A program made the translations under genes and the position numbers. Below, piece by piece: positions 36,609 to 45,822 of a DNA stretch of 64,000 bases. The stretch is from Nocardioides sp. Root682 (GTDB lineage: Bacteria > Actinomycetota > Actinomycetes > Propionibacteriales > Nocardioidaceae), in the NCBI RefSeq assembly GCF_001427795.1, contig NZ_LMHJ01000001.1, positions 1,163,773 through 1,227,772 on the forward strand, read 5' to 3'. The notes under the pieces were generated by a model. That model saw only the letters and a list, made by a program, of their open reading frames with translations, made no database searches and was not told the DNA's origin. Positions within the stretch are counted from its first letter, which is position 1; each line of letters opens with the position of its first letter.

Positions 36609-37217
36609 TCAACGGTGCTCGAAGGCCAACCGTCCGGCCAGTACGGCGAAGCTCGCGGCGAACGCCTTGCGCATCCGGTCGAGGACCGTCGGGCGCGACA
36701 GGACCTGGTCGCGAACAGCGGCGGCGAAGGCGGCGTACAGAGCGAAGACCGCGAAGGTCATCAGCATGAAGACGCCGCTCAGTGCGAGCATCGCGGGCAC
36801 CGCTCCGGAGCCCGCCGGGACGAACTGCGGCAGGAACGCGAAGAAGAAGATCGTGAGCTTCGGGTTGAGCAGGTTGAGCGTGATGCCGGACAGCAGCACC
36901 TGTCGGGTCGAGCCCGGTGCCGACTTCTCGTCAACCGCCAGCACACCGCGGTCGCGCCAGGTCGACCACGCCATGTAGAGCAGGTACGCGACGCCGGCGT
37001 ACTTGAGGACCGAGAAGGCCACCCCGCTCGCGTGCAACAACGCCGCGAGGCCCGTGATCGCGGCCAGCATGTGGGGGATCGTGCCGAGGGTTCCAGCGAA
37101 GGCAGCCAGCAGCCCGGCGCGCGTGCCGCGGGTGAGGCCGGCGGCGATCGCGTAGAGAGCGCCGGTTCCCGGCGTCACGCAGATCACCAGCGAGGTCAGC
37201 AGGAAGGCGGTGCTCAT
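36609..37217 (-). CDS. LysE/RhtB family exporter
   Basis: A 202-residue, six-TM exporter of the LysE/RhtB superfamily, recognised by LVICVTPGTGALYAIAAGL near the start and by LNLLNPKLTIFFFAFLPQF in the middle. Family members export amino acids such as lysine, threonine or homoserine lactone. The ATG at 37217 has TAGTCT eight bases upstream. A longer frame upstream (to 37574) is a false extension that translates the 35-bp hairpin repeat and the inverted repeat at 37375. Confidence 0.9.
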   Translation of the reverse strand: MSTAFLLTSLVICVTPGTGALYAIAAGLTRGTRAGLLAAFAGTLGTIPHMLAAITGLAALLHASGVAFSVLKYAGVAYLLYMAWSTWRDRGVLAVDEKSAPGSTRQVLLSGITLNLLNPKLTIFFFAFLPQFVPAGSGAVPAMLALSGVFMLMTFAVFALYAAFAAAVRDQVLSRPTVLDRMRKAFAASFAVLAGRLAFEHR

Positions 37218-37225
37218 GCCTGTGG

Positions 37226-37231
37226 AGACTA
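37226..37231 (-). promoter_or_regulatory. -10 hexamer of lysE-type promoter
   Basis: TAGTCT on the minus strand, eight bases before the ATG at 37217. Confidence 0.5.
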
Positions 37232-37374
37232 TGCGGGCTGCCGGAATTCGTCGTTTGTGCCTCACATTTTCGGCCATTCGATGCTGGGATGCGGGAGGGT
37301 GCGGAGGCCGGCTCAGGCGCGCAGGCGTTGTTCGTGGCAACCCCGAACCGTCCGGATCTGCCGATGGGATCACT

Positions 37375-37433
37375 GCGAGTGACACGAACGACATGTCCCA
37401 GCGGCCCGAATACCTGTCGTTCGTGTCTCTCGC
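37375..37433. repeat. 19-bp inverted repeat in the LysE upstream gap
   Basis: Arms 37375-37393 (GCGAGTGACACGAACGACA) and 37415-37433 pair with one mismatch over a 21-base spacer. A similar direct motif (GTCGTTTGTGCCTCAC) occurs about 160 bases earlier. It may be a tandem set of regulator sites or a small folded element. Confidence 0.6.
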
Positions 37434-37550
37434 GGTTTGTAGCGTCCCGAACCGGAGCCCGGTCGTCTTGCCATGGTGCAGAACGCGACCAGCTATGCCG
37501 CCATCGGAGCGGAACGACTTCTCATGCCGCAGACAGCGCTTGGCTGGCCT

Positions 37551-37585
37551 GGTCTCGAGACGGTTGCTGCGCAACCTCCTCGACC
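37551..37585. repeat. 35-bp interspersed hairpin repeat, copy 2
   Basis: Contains GTCTCGAGAC and the stem GGTTGC-TGC-GCAACC. It lies 10 bases past the stop of the minus-strand gene 37596-38435. It is identical to copy 3 over the 35 bases and differs from copy 1 by a paired stem change and the loop. Confidence 0.8.
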
Positions 37586-37595
37586 AACGGCGGGA

Positions 37596-38435
37596 TCAGG
37601 TGCGCTCGAGCTTGTAGTGCAGGCGCATCGCGGTGGCGCGACCCATCCGCAGCACGTGGTCGGTCCGCAGCACGCCGCGGTCGTCGACGTACACGTGGAA
37701 GGTCTCGTGCACGGGGGCGCGGGACGCGAAGGTGCGCCCGCCGTCCTCGACGACGACATAGGCGCCGTCACCACCGAACCGGCCACCGGGCGACTCCAGC
37801 CACAGGGAGCCATCAGGCAGGACCGACGGCTTCAGGAAGACCTGCACGTTGCCCGACTCGAGCGGGAACGCGACGTGGACCGACGGGCGCGAGGCGCCGG
37901 GAAGCGTGCGGTGCGAGTAGCACCCGCTGAAGACGTACTCACCCGTCGCCCGCAGGGTTCGCAGCCAGCCCGCCGCGACCTGGTGGCCGGCGGCGTCGCG
38001 GATCACCGAGATCCGGCTGTCCATGCCCTTCGCGACGTCGAGAGGACGCGTCGGCAGCGCGAGCTGTTCGACGCGCTTGCCGAAGAAGCGGGAGACAAGC
38101 TCGCCGCCCGGCCAGGCCCAGGGCGCCCAGGCGCTCCACACCTCGACGTGCCACCGCGCGGTGTGCTCGTAGAAGTCGCGCACCTGCGGCAACAGGTCAG
38201 CGGCCCGGAAGCCCGGGCCATCGAGCTCGGCCATCGACGCCAGCAGGCCGGCGTCGGGCGATGCGTCATCGACCCGGCCGCCGTGGACTGCAGCCTCCGC
38301 GGCGAGCCACCCGTCGCGGACGACCGCCGACGTGCTCGTCGGCGCCCGCAGCCAATGGTGTGCGCCCGCCAGGTCCACCGGCCGCCCCAGCGAACGCCAG
38401 AACTTCCGGGTCCCGAGATCGACCAGCGGTGTCAC
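37596..38435 (-). CDS. conserved hypothetical protein, 279 residues
   Basis: Not recognised. The protein has no signal peptide or membrane segment. The N-terminal third is helical and Trp-rich (KFWRSLGRPVDLAGAHHWLRAP; WHVEVWSAWAPWAWPGGEL); the C-terminal two thirds are beta-rich with GEYVFSGCYSHRTLPG, HVAFPLESGNVQVFLKP and FHVYVDDRGVLRTDHV. The sequence suggests a lipocalin- or YndJ-like beta sandwich. The GTG at 38435 lies 3 bases after the metG stop, so it is probably co-transcribed with metG. It is followed by hairpin repeat copy 2. Confidence 0.65.
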   Translation of the reverse strand: MTPLVDLGTRKFWRSLGRPVDLAGAHHWLRAPTSTSAVVRDGWLAAEAAVHGGRVDDASPDAGLLASMAELDGPGFRAADLLPQVRDFYEHTARWHVEVWSAWAPWAWPGGELVSRFFGKRVEQLALPTRPLDVAKGMDSRISVIRDAAGHQVAAGWLRTLRATGEYVFSGCYSHRTLPGASRPSVHVAFPLESGNVQVFLKPSVLPDGSLWLESPGGRFGGDGAYVVVEDGGRTFASRAPVHETFHVYVDDRGVLRTDHVLRMGRATAMRLHYKLERT

Positions 38436-38438
38436 GAC

Positions 38439-40253
38439 TCAGACACCGAGACGGGCGAGCTCTTCGTCGACGATCACGGGGTCCAGCTTGGTGAAGACCG
38501 GCGTCGGCTTCGCCACCGCGCGTCCGACCTCGATCAGGTGCCGCTGCCAGTTCGGGAACCCGGTGTAGTCGCCGGTGATGATCGGGTACGACCGGCCCTC
38601 GATGTCGAGGTCGGCGACCTCCTCGATGCGCGGCATCGGCGCGATCGCACCCTCACCGCCGAACGCCTTGTCGACCTCGTTGGCGGAGAACGGCAGGAAC
38701 GGGCTGAGCACCAGGTTCAGGTCGGCGACGCACTGCGCCATCACGTGCAGGATCGTGCCCAGGCGTTCGCGGTCGGCTGGATCCTTGGCCAGCTTCCACG
38801 GCTCGAGGTCCGAGACGTACTTGTTCACCTCGGCGACGGCACGCATCGCCTCACCCACGGCCTGCTTCTGCCGGTGCTTGCCGATCAGGTCGCCGACGGT
38901 GTCGAACGCAGCCTCGGTCGCGGCGAGCACGGCGCTGTCCTCGGCGGTCAGCTCACCGGCCGGGGGGATCTCCTCGAAGTTCTTCGCGATCAGGTTGGCG
39001 GTCCGGTTGACCAGGTTGCCCCAGCCGGCCACCAGCTCGTCGTTGGTACGACGGACGAACTCGGCCCAGGTGAAGTCGGAGTCCTGGTTCTCCGGGCCGG
39101 CCGCTGCCACGAAGTAGCGGAACGCATCGGGCTGGTAGCGCTCGAGCAGGTCGTGGACGTAGATGACGACCTTCTTCGACGAGGAGAACTTCTTGCCCTC
39201 CATCGTCAGGAACTCCGACGACACGACCTCGGTCGGCAGGTTCAGGACGCCGAGCTCACGCGGCGACCCGCCCTTGTCGCCCTTGCCGGCGTAGGCCAGC
39301 AGCTCAGCGGGCCAGATCTGGGAGTGGAAGGTGATGTTGTCCTTGCCCATGAAGTAGTAGGCGAGGGACTCCTCGTTGCCGTCGCTCGCCGGGTTCCACC
39401 ACTCGCGCCAGGCGTCGGGGTTGCCGGTACGCCGGGCCCACTCGATCGATGCGGACAGGTAGCCGACGACGGCGTCGAACCAGACGTAGAGCTTCTTCGT
39501 GGGGTTCTCGCGCCAGCCGTCCAGCGGCACCGCGATGCCCCAGTCGATGTCACGGGTCATCGCCCGGGGGCGGATCTCCTTGAGGATGTTCTGGCTGAAC
39601 CGGATCACGTTGGGCCGCCACAGGCCCGTCGCCTCGCGGCCGTCGAGCCACTCGGTGAGCGCCTCGGCCAGCGCCGGGAGGTCGAGGAAGAAGTGCTGGG
39701 TCTCGATGAACTCCGGCGTCTCGCCGTTGATCTTCGAGCGCGGGTTGATCAGGTCATGCGGGTCGAGCTGGTTGCCGCAGGTGTCGCACTGGTCGCCCCG
39801 CGCGCCATCGGCCCCGCAGATCGGGCAAGTGCCCTCGATGTAGCGGTCGGGCAGCGTGCGGCCGGTCGACGGCGAGATGGCGCCGTACGTCGTCTGCTCG
39901 ACGAAGTAGCCGTTCTCGTAGACCCCGAGGAACAGCTCCTGTACGACGGCGTGGTGGTTCCCGGTCGTCGTACGGGTGTAGAGGTCGTAGCTGACGCCCA
40001 GCCCGACGAGGTCCTCGATGATCAGCCGGTGGTTCTTGTCGGCCAGCTCCTGCGGGGTCACTCCCGCCTCGTCGGCAGCGATCAGGATCGGCGTGCCGTG
40101 CTCGTCGGAGCCCGACACCATGAGCACCTCGTTGCCCGCCATCCGCTGGTACCGGCTGAACACGTCGGAGGGAACGCCGAAACCGGCGACGTGGCCGATG
40201 TGGCGGGGGCCGTTGGCGTACGGCCAGGCGACAGCGGAGAGGACATGCGTCAT
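38439..40253 (-). CDS. metG: methionyl-tRNA synthetase
   Basis: A 604-residue class I synthetase that charges tRNA-Met. HIGH is at residues 18-21 (GPRHIGHV). The zinc knuckle CPICG...CDTCG follows near 145-165, and the KMSKS loop is replaced by KKFSSSKK, a known variant of the actinobacterial enzyme. The anticodon-binding helices ([12 protein letters not shown]) close the protein, and no C-terminal tRNA-binding EMAP domain is present. TAAGGT seven bases before the ATG at 40253 gives a leaderless message. An in-frame extension to 40307 translates hairpin repeat copy 3 and is rejected. Confidence 0.97.
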   Translation of the reverse strand: MTHVLSAVAWPYANGPRHIGHVAGFGVPSDVFSRYQRMAGNEVLMVSGSDEHGTPILIAADEAGVTPQELADKNHRLIIEDLVGLGVSYDLYTRTTTGNHHAVVQELFLGVYENGYFVEQTTYGAISPSTGRTLPDRYIEGTCPICGADGARGDQCDTCGNQLDPHDLINPRSKINGETPEFIETQHFFLDLPALAEALTEWLDGREATGLWRPNVIRFSQNILKEIRPRAMTRDIDWGIAVPLDGWRENPTKKLYVWFDAVVGYLSASIEWARRTGNPDAWREWWNPASDGNEESLAYYFMGKDNITFHSQIWPAELLAYAGKGDKGGSPRELGVLNLPTEVVSSEFLTMEGKKFSSSKKVVIYVHDLLERYQPDAFRYFVAAAGPENQDSDFTWAEFVRRTNDELVAGWGNLVNRTANLIAKNFEEIPPAGELTAEDSAVLAATEAAFDTVGDLIGKHRQKQAVGEAMRAVAEVNKYVSDLEPWKLAKDPADRERLGTILHVMAQCVADLNLVLSPFLPFSANEVDKAFGGEGAIAPMPRIEEVADLDIEGRSYPIITGDYTGFPNWQRHLIEVGRAVAKPTPVFTKLDPVIVDEELARLGV

Positions 40254-40260
40254 GGGGCCA

Positions 40261-40266
40261 ACCTTA
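40261..40266 (-). promoter_or_regulatory. -10 hexamer of leaderless metG promoter
   Basis: TAAGGT on the minus strand, seven bases before the ATG at 40253. Confidence 0.55.
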
Positions 40267-40283
40267 GGGACTCTGGCGCGCGG

Positions 40284-40318
40284 GGTCTCGAGACGGTTGC
40301 TGCGCAACCTCCTCGACC
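40284..40318. repeat. 35-bp interspersed hairpin repeat, copy 3
   Basis: Same 35 bases as copy 2. It lies 16 bases past the stop of the minus-strand gene 40335-40982 and about 18 bases upstream of the metG -10. Confidence 0.8.
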
Positions 40319-40334
40319 ACCGGCGGCGGGCCCG

Positions 40335-40982
40335 TCAGGAGAAGTCGAGGTCACCCGTCCGTGAGCGCTTGAGCTCGTAGAAGTACGGGAACGACGCGAC
40401 CGCGACACAGCCGTCCCAGAGCCGGCCGGCCTCCTCGCCCCTCGGGATCTTCGACAGGACCGGACCGAAGAATGCCGTGCCGTTGACGTGGATCGTGGGC
40501 GTGCCGACGTCGTCGCCGACCGCGTCCATGCCCTCGTGGTGGGAGCGGGCCACGGCCTCGTCCCACGACGGGTCGGTGGCGGCGTCGACCAGATCGGCGT
40601 CCAGCCCGGTCTCGGCGAGAACCTCTGCGATCAGTGCGAGCCCGCCGTCAGCCTGTTCGTGCAGCTTGCGGCCCTCGAGGTGGATCCGCTGCCCGAACGC
40701 GTTGTACATCGGGAGCAGCACCTTGTCGCCGTACCGCTCCTGGGCGGCGAGCAGCACCCGGACCGGGCCCCAGGCCGGCGCGAGCATCGTGCGGTACGCC
40801 TCCGGGATGTCCCGGTCCTTGTTGAGGTAGCCCAGGCTCATCACGTGCCAGACGACCTCGACGTCGCGGACCTCCTCGACCTCGAGCATCCAGCGGGACG
40901 TGATCCATGCGAACGGGCACAGCGGGTCGAACCAGAGGTCGGCGCGGTTGCGCTCCGAGGTGCGCGAGGAGATGTCAGCCAT
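40335..40982 (-). CDS. Rv2466c-like DsbA-fold oxidoreductase
   Basis: A 215-residue thioredoxin/DsbA-fold protein. Its active-site region LWFDPLCPFAWITSRW has the CPxA motif of the mycothiol-dependent nitroreductase Rv2466c family (normally CPWA; here CPFA). The helical insert and the cis-Pro loop (GTPTIHVNG) are present. Rv2466c uses mycothiol to reduce nitro compounds and protects against oxidative stress; the same chemistry is likely but the Trp-to-Phe change is worth noting. GGAGG lies ten bases before the ATG at 40982. Confidence 0.87.
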   Translation of the reverse strand: MADISSRTSERNRADLWFDPLCPFAWITSRWMLEVEEVRDVEVVWHVMSLGYLNKDRDIPEAYRTMLAPAWGPVRVLLAAQERYGDKVLLPMYNAFGQRIHLEGRKLHEQADGGLALIAEVLAETGLDADLVDAATDPSWDEAVARSHHEGMDAVGDDVGTPTIHVNGTAFFGPVLSKIPRGEEAGRLWDGCVAVASFPYFYELKRSRTGDLDFS

Positions 40983-41031
40983 GGTGGCCGAACCTCCGCC
41001 GACCGGGAGGCATTCCCGATCGTGGCGATTC

Positions 41032-42684
41032 TCAGAGAACGTTCACCGAACCGGTTGCTCGCGCAGCCGGGACCACTGTCGACCCGAGGTACCGCACGGC
41101 CACCTCCTTGGTGCCCGACGTGCCGACCCGGACCGACACCCGCGCGCGACCGTCGACCAGGTTCACCGTGTCGGACCACTTGCCGATCCGGATGATGACC
41201 TTGCCGGTGACGGGGACGACGCCCGGTGCCGTGACGCGCACCCGGGCATAGGCGGTGCGACCACGCCCGTCGGTGACGATCGTGATCTTCGCCGGGCTGG
41301 TCACCACGCCGGGCACCGCGACCGTCTCGGCCAGCGGTGCGTAGTTCTTTCGGGTGCGGTTCACCTGGAGCGACACCTTCGCGCCGGCGTCCGCCGCCGT
41401 GAGGCGGTACGACGACGCGGTCGCGCCAGCGATCGGCACCCCGTTGCGGAGCCACTGCCGGGTGAGCGTCGCGTCGGTCGGCGTCGCCGCGCCGTCGGTG
41501 GCCGTCAGGGTGGCACCCACGGATGGGGTGCCGGTGACCACCGTCGGTCGGGTCAGCGCGATGTTGCCCATCAGCACCTGGCCCACGGTGATCGTCGGCG
41601 CAGTCGTGGTCGGGTATCCGTCCTGGCGGGCAACCGGGACCACGGTGATCGTCTTGCCGACCAGCGTTGTCGTCAGGGCGAGGGTGGCCCCGTCGTTGCC
41701 CTCGATGCGGACGTTGTCGGCGAACCAGCGCCAGCCCATGACACGGGGCGTCGGCGTCCAGGTGCCGGCCGTGGCGGTGAGCACCTCGTCGACGTACGGC
41801 GTCCCCTCGACGACGGGCTGCTCCTTGAGCTGGAAGGTGCCGCGAGCGACCGCAGCGGTGGCCACCGAGGTCTGGACGCCGTCGGTGTAGCCCGCACGCC
41901 GGGCGCGCACCGTGACCGTGACGGGCTTGCCCAGGTCGGCGGCGCGCGGCGTGAAGGTCGGCGTGACGACACCGGTGCTGACACCACCGACGAGCCAGGT
42001 GTAGGTGAGGCTGCTCGGGCTCACCGACCAGCTGCCGGCACTGGCCGTGAGGGCGGAGCCGACGGCACTCGTGCCGGTGATCTTCGGAGCTGCCTTCGCG
42101 ACGATCCGCTTGTCGGTGAAGTGGATGAAGCCGGTCGGCCAGCGACCGCTCGACTTGGTGATCGTGCGCCAGTGGAAGGTGCCGCCCCAACTGTCCTCGG
42201 AGATCACGATCTCCGTCGACGACACGACCCGTTCGACGTAGGCGACGTGACCGGCCGATCCGCTGCCGTTGGAGTAGCGACCCCACCAGGCGATCGCGCC
42301 GACGTTCGGGACCTGATCGGTGATGCTGGCCATCCGCAGGCCCCACTCGCTCGCGTTGCCCAGACCGGTCCACGGACGCGTCGCGGGTCCGCCGGACTTG
42401 ATCACCCGGTACGCGGCGTAGTTGGTGCAGTTGTGACCGGAGTACATCTGCCAGTACATCTTGCCGCTGACCGCGCCGTACCCGGCGTCGGAGAAACCCG
42501 CGCTGCTGCATCCGGAGTAACCACTGCAGAGGTAGGTGGTCGCTGCCGATGGGGAGGTCGCGACACCGACCCGCGCCGGTGATCCCACCAGCAGCAAGGT
42601 CGCGATGAGCGCACTGGTGACGACGGTGGTCCCCCAGCGCGCAGCCAGTCCCCGGTTGCGCATGTCGAACACCATCGGACACAT
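41032..42684 (-). CDS. secreted CHAP-domain amidase with Ig-like repeats
   Basis: About 550 residues. A signal peptide (about residues 8-44) is followed by a CHAP domain with the catalytic Cys in GHNCTNYAAY and His in GHVAYVERV; CHAP enzymes cut peptidoglycan peptides. Three Ig-like repeats follow, each opening with a variant of VTGTPSVGATLTAT and holding a central Trp. A fourth, different beta domain ends the protein, starting near TIVTDGRGRTAYARV. The start is uncertain: ATGs at 42684, 42675 and 42663 all keep the signal peptide; GAGG stands three bases before the first. Role: wall remodelling or exported lysin. Confidence 0.85.
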   Translation of the reverse strand: MCPMVFDMRNRGLAARWGTTVVTSALIATLLLVGSPARVGVATSPSAATTYLCSGYSGCSSAGFSDAGYGAVSGKMYWQMYSGHNCTNYAAYRVIKSGGPATRPWTGLGNASEWGLRMASITDQVPNVGAIAWWGRYSNGSGSAGHVAYVERVVSSTEIVISEDSWGGTFHWRTITKSSGRWPTGFIHFTDKRIVAKAAPKITGTSAVGSALTASAGSWSVSPSSLTYTWLVGGVSTGVVTPTFTPRAADLGKPVTVTVRARRAGYTDGVQTSVATAAVARGTFQLKEQPVVEGTPYVDEVLTATAGTWTPTPRVMGWRWFADNVRIEGNDGATLALTTTLVGKTITVVPVARQDGYPTTTAPTITVGQVLMGNIALTRPTVVTGTPSVGATLTATDGAATPTDATLTRQWLRNGVPIAGATASSYRLTAADAGAKVSLQVNRTRKNYAPLAETVAVPGVVTSPAKITIVTDGRGRTAYARVRVTAPGVVPVTGKVIIRIGKWSDTVNLVDGRARVSVRVGTSGTKEVAVRYLGSTVVPAARATGSVNVL

Positions 42685-42740
42685 TCGCCTCAAAACGCAA
42701 CAAAAACCCCAAAAAACCCGTTCTTCACTGGCGTGTCGCG

Positions 42741-42769
42741 TTGACATTTCATAGTTACACCGTTGTAGT
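42741..42769 (+). promoter_or_regulatory. candidate sigma-70 promoter for pepN
   Basis: TTGACA (42741-42746), 17 bases, then TGTAGT (42764-42769), in an unusually AT-rich stretch. It would give a 5' leader of roughly 80 bases before the pepN ATG. The same stretch must also hold the CHAP gene promoter on the other strand. Confidence 0.45.
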
Positions 42770-42859
42770 TCCGCGGCGCCGCCCGCACACCCCTTCGCTC
42801 CAACCGTCTCCGGCCCGCCCGATTGTCTGACAATGTGGCCCGGATGTAAGGATGACGCC

Positions 42860-45442
42860 ATGCCCGGCACCAACCTGACCCGCGACGAAGCGGCCACCCG
42901 CGCCGCCCTCGTCGACGTGACGTCCTACGTCATCGACCTCGACCTGACGAACGCGACCGCGGAAGGCGTCGAGACCTTCGGGTCGACGACGACGCTGACC
43001 TTCACGTGTCGCGCGCCGGGCGGCACCACCTTCGCCGACCTGGTCGATGCGACCATCCACGAGATCACCCTCAACGGCGCTCCCCTGGACCCCGCGACGG
43101 CGTACGCCGACAGCAGGATCACGCTCCCCGACCTGCAGGCCGAGAACGTCCTCGTCGTCCGCGCGGACTGCACCTACTCCCACACCGGCGAGGGACTGCA
43201 CCACTTCGTCGACCCGGCCGACGGGAACATCTACCTCTACTCGCAGTTCGAGGTGCCCGACGCCCGCCGCGTCTACACGACCTTCGAGCAGCCCGACCTC
43301 AAGGCGCCGTTCACGTTCAACGTGACCGCGCCCGCCCACTGGAAGGTCGTGTCCAACGCGGCCACTCCGGAGCCGGTCCCCGCGGGCTCAGCCAACGGCG
43401 TCGAGGCCGCCGTCTGGAACTTCCCCGCCACCAAGCCGATGTCGACCTACATCACGGCCGTCGTCGCCGGTGACTACTACGAGGTCCAGGACGTCTACGA
43501 GGGCAAGCACGGGACCATCCCGCTGGGCCACTACAGCCGTCAGTCGCTCAAGGAGTTCCTCGAGCGCGACCGCGAGGAGATCGTCACCCTCACCAAGCAG
43601 GGCTTCGAGTTCTTCGAGGACGCCTTCGGCTACCCGTACCCGTTCGGCAAGTACGACCAGCTCTACGTCCCCGAGTACAACATGGGCGCGATGGAGAACG
43701 CCGGCTGCGTGACGCTGCGCGACGAGTACCTCCCCCGCTCGCGCCAGCCGCGCTCGTTCTACGAGTTCCGCGCCTCGGTGATCCTGCACGAGATGGCGCA
43801 CATGTGGTTCGGCGACCTCGTGACCATGAAGTGGTGGGACGACCTCTGGCTCAACGAGTCCTTCGCGGAGTGGGCCTGCTACCACGCCGAGGCGCTCGCG
43901 ACGTCGTACGACGACGCCTGGACGGGGTTCACCAACGCGCGCAAGCAGACCGGCTACCGCGCCGACTCGCTGCCCTCGACGCACCCCATCGCGGCCGACA
44001 ACGTCGACCTGCACGCCGTCGAGGTCAACTTCGACATGATCACCTACGCCAAGGGCGCGGCGGTGCTCAAGCAGCTCGTCGCCTGGGTCGGCCTGGACCC
44101 GTTCCTGGCCGGTCTGCGCCAGTACTTCCATGACCACGAGTACGGCAACACCGAATTCTCGGACCTGTTGACCGCCCTCGAGAAGGCCTCGGGGCGCGAG
44201 CTGTCGAGCTGGGCCCAGGAGTGGCTGCAGACGGCCGGTACCAACACCCTGTCCCCCGAGCTCGAGCTGGCAGCAGATGGCACCTACGCGGCCTTCGCCG
44301 TGCGCCAGACCGCTCCCGCGGACCACCCGACACTGCGACGCCACCGGCTCGGCATCGGCTTCTACAACACCAACGACGACGGCCGGCTGGTCCGCACCGA
44401 CTACGTCGAGGTCGACGTCGAGGACGAGCGCACCGAGCTCGCCGAGCTGGTCGGCAAGGCACAGCCCGAGCTGCTGCTGCTCAACGACCAGGACCTGGCC
44501 TTTGCCAAGATCCGCCTCGACGAGCGCTCTCGTGCGACCGCGATCGCCCGCCTCTCGGACCTGGACGACTCGCTGGCTCGTGCGCTGATCTGGAGTGCTG
44601 CCTGGGACATGACCCGCGACGCCGAGCTCTCGGCGTCGGACTTCGTGACCCTGGTCCTCGGCAACATCGGCCAGGAGACCGACGCGTGGGGCGTCAGCCG
44701 GATCCCGGTGTACGCCGCCCAGGCGGTCAACCTCTACAGCAACCCGGCCGGTCGCGCCGCCCTCTCAGCCCGCTGGCAGGAAGGCCTGCGCGCCCTCCTG
44801 GAGCAGGCCGAGGCCGGCACCGACCACCAGCTGACCTTCGCGCGCGCCTGGGCCGGCGCCGCGACCAGCGACGCAGCGATCGCCGAGCTGGAGGCGGTCC
44901 TCGACGGATCCCTCGTCCTCGAGGGCCTCGCCGTCGACCAGGACCTCCGCTGGGCGCTGCTCACGGCCCTGGCGCGCGTCGGCCGGGCGGACGACGCCCG
45001 CATCGACGAGGAGCTGGCCAACGACAACACCATCTCCGGCCAGGAGAAGTCGGCCGCTGCACGTGCTGCGATCCCGACCGCCGCGGCGAAGGAGCGCGCC
45101 TGGACCCAGGCCCTGCTCGACCCGTCGGTGCCGAACGAGACCCAGCGCAGCGTCGTGCTCGCCTTCATGCAGCCCGGCCAGGACGAGGTGTTGGCGCCGT
45201 ACGTCGCCACCTACCTCGCCGAGGTCGCCGGCACGTGGGAGCGGTTGGGTGCCCACAAGGCCTCCGTCGCGCTGGAGTTCATCTTCCCGCGGATCCTGGC
45301 CACGCAGGCCACCCTGGATGCGGTCGACGCCTGGCTCGCCGAGAACGCCGAGACGGTCAACGCCGGCGCGGTGCGCTACGTCCGCGAGGGACGCGCCGAT
45401 GTCGCTCGGGCCCTCGCCGCACAGGCTTTCGACGCGTCGTAA
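42860..45442 (+). CDS. pepN: aminopeptidase N
   Basis: An 860-residue M1-family metalloprotease that removes N-terminal residues from peptides. The exopeptidase motif GAMEN is at 276-280. Zinc is bound by HEMAH (310-314) and Glu333 in WLNESFAEW. A beta-sandwich N-domain precedes the catalytic domain and a helical ERAP1-like domain ends the protein. The N-terminus MPGTNLTRDEA is the usual start of the actinobacterial enzyme, so the ATG at 42860 is preferred to a start 27 bases upstream. No signal peptide is seen, so it is cytoplasmic. Confidence 0.97.
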   Translation: MPGTNLTRDEAATRAALVDVTSYVIDLDLTNATAEGVETFGSTTTLTFTCRAPGGTTFADLVDATIHEITLNGAPLDPATAYADSRITLPDLQAENVLVVRADCTYSHTGEGLHHFVDPADGNIYLYSQFEVPDARRVYTTFEQPDLKAPFTFNVTAPAHWKVVSNAATPEPVPAGSANGVEAAVWNFPATKPMSTYITAVVAGDYYEVQDVYEGKHGTIPLGHYSRQSLKEFLERDREEIVTLTKQGFEFFEDAFGYPYPFGKYDQLYVPEYNMGAMENAGCVTLRDEYLPRSRQPRSFYEFRASVILHEMAHMWFGDLVTMKWWDDLWLNESFAEWACYHAEALATSYDDAWTGFTNARKQTGYRADSLPSTHPIAADNVDLHAVEVNFDMITYAKGAAVLKQLVAWVGLDPFLAGLRQYFHDHEYGNTEFSDLLTALEKASGRELSSWAQEWLQTAGTNTLSPELELAADGTYAAFAVRQTAPADHPTLRRHRLGIGFYNTNDDGRLVRTDYVEVDVEDERTELAELVGKAQPELLLLNDQDLAFAKIRLDERSRATAIARLSDLDDSLARALIWSAAWDMTRDAELSASDFVTLVLGNIGQETDAWGVSRIPVYAAQAVNLYSNPAGRAALSARWQEGLRALLEQAEAGTDHQLTFARAWAGAATSDAAIAELEAVLDGSLVLEGLAVDQDLRWALLTALARVGRADDARIDEELANDNTISGQEKSAAARAAIPTAAAKERAWTQALLDPSVPNETQRSVVLAFMQPGQDEVLAPYVATYLAEVAGTWERLGAHKASVALEFIFPRILATQATLDAVDAWLAENAETVNAGAVRYVREGRADVARALAAQAFDAS

Positions 45443-45453
45443 GGCCGCGAAGC

Positions 45454-45816
45454 TCAGTCGCGGGCGAACTCGCCCAGGAGCTCGATCCCGCGGTTGAGGC
45501 CGCCGGCGAGGTCGCCCGCCGCAAAGAGCTCGGTCATCGCGGTGACGGCCTGCGCCGACTCGTCGTCGGTGAGCCGCTCGCGAACATGACCGCCGGTCAC
45601 GATCTCGACCGCCTTGCGGGCGGTGTCGACCATGATCAGGACGCTGCGGGCGGGCAGCACGAGCGTGTTGTGCAGGCTCGTGGCGAAGGCGCGCGGGTCA
45701 CCGGTGGCGGACCCGACGAACACCGAGATCTCGGCCCGGCACGCCTGCTCGGCGTGACGGATGGTGACGTCCAGCGTGGCGCGCTCGGCCTCGCTCAGGG
45801 ATCCGTTGCTGTTCAT
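45454..45816 (-). CDS. DUF5130 (TPM-domain-like) protein
   Basis: A 120-residue soluble protein of the DUF5130 type: an N-terminal helix, then ISVFVGSATGDPRAFATSLHN, SVLIMVDTARKAVEIVTG and a helical end (FAAGDLAGGLNRGIELLGEF). It looks like a TPM/thylakoid lumen phosphatase-like fold without a membrane anchor. Function unknown. It starts 6 bases after the exported-protein gene, so they are one operon, and it converges on pepN. Confidence 0.8.
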   Translation of the reverse strand: MNSNGSLSEAERATLDVTIRHAEQACRAEISVFVGSATGDPRAFATSLHNTLVLPARSVLIMVDTARKAVEIVTGGHVRERLTDDESAQAVTAMTELFAAGDLAGGLNRGIELLGEFARD

Positions 45817-45822
45817 GTCGGA

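Larger units (their letters stand above)
37218..37595. other. 378-base gap without a gene
   Basis: The longest non-coding stretch of the window. It holds the LysE -10 (TAGTCT, 37226-37231), a 19-bp imperfect inverted repeat (37375-37433) with a related half-motif at about 37249-37264, and hairpin repeat copy 2 (37551-37585). I see no convincing reading frame; short frames here lack ribosome sites and are not conserved-looking. Confidence 0.7.

Noticed and set aside
37218..37574. Longer N-terminus for the LysE protein, and likewise for MetG (40254-40307)
   Set aside because: Both extensions begin MRSNRLET because they translate the 35-bp hairpin repeat; a leaderless -10 lies before the shorter start in each case.
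42685..42859. Possible cyclic di-AMP riboswitch ahead of the CHAP gene
   Set aside because: Such switches are common before wall hydrolase genes, but the gap is too short and lacks the conserved core.
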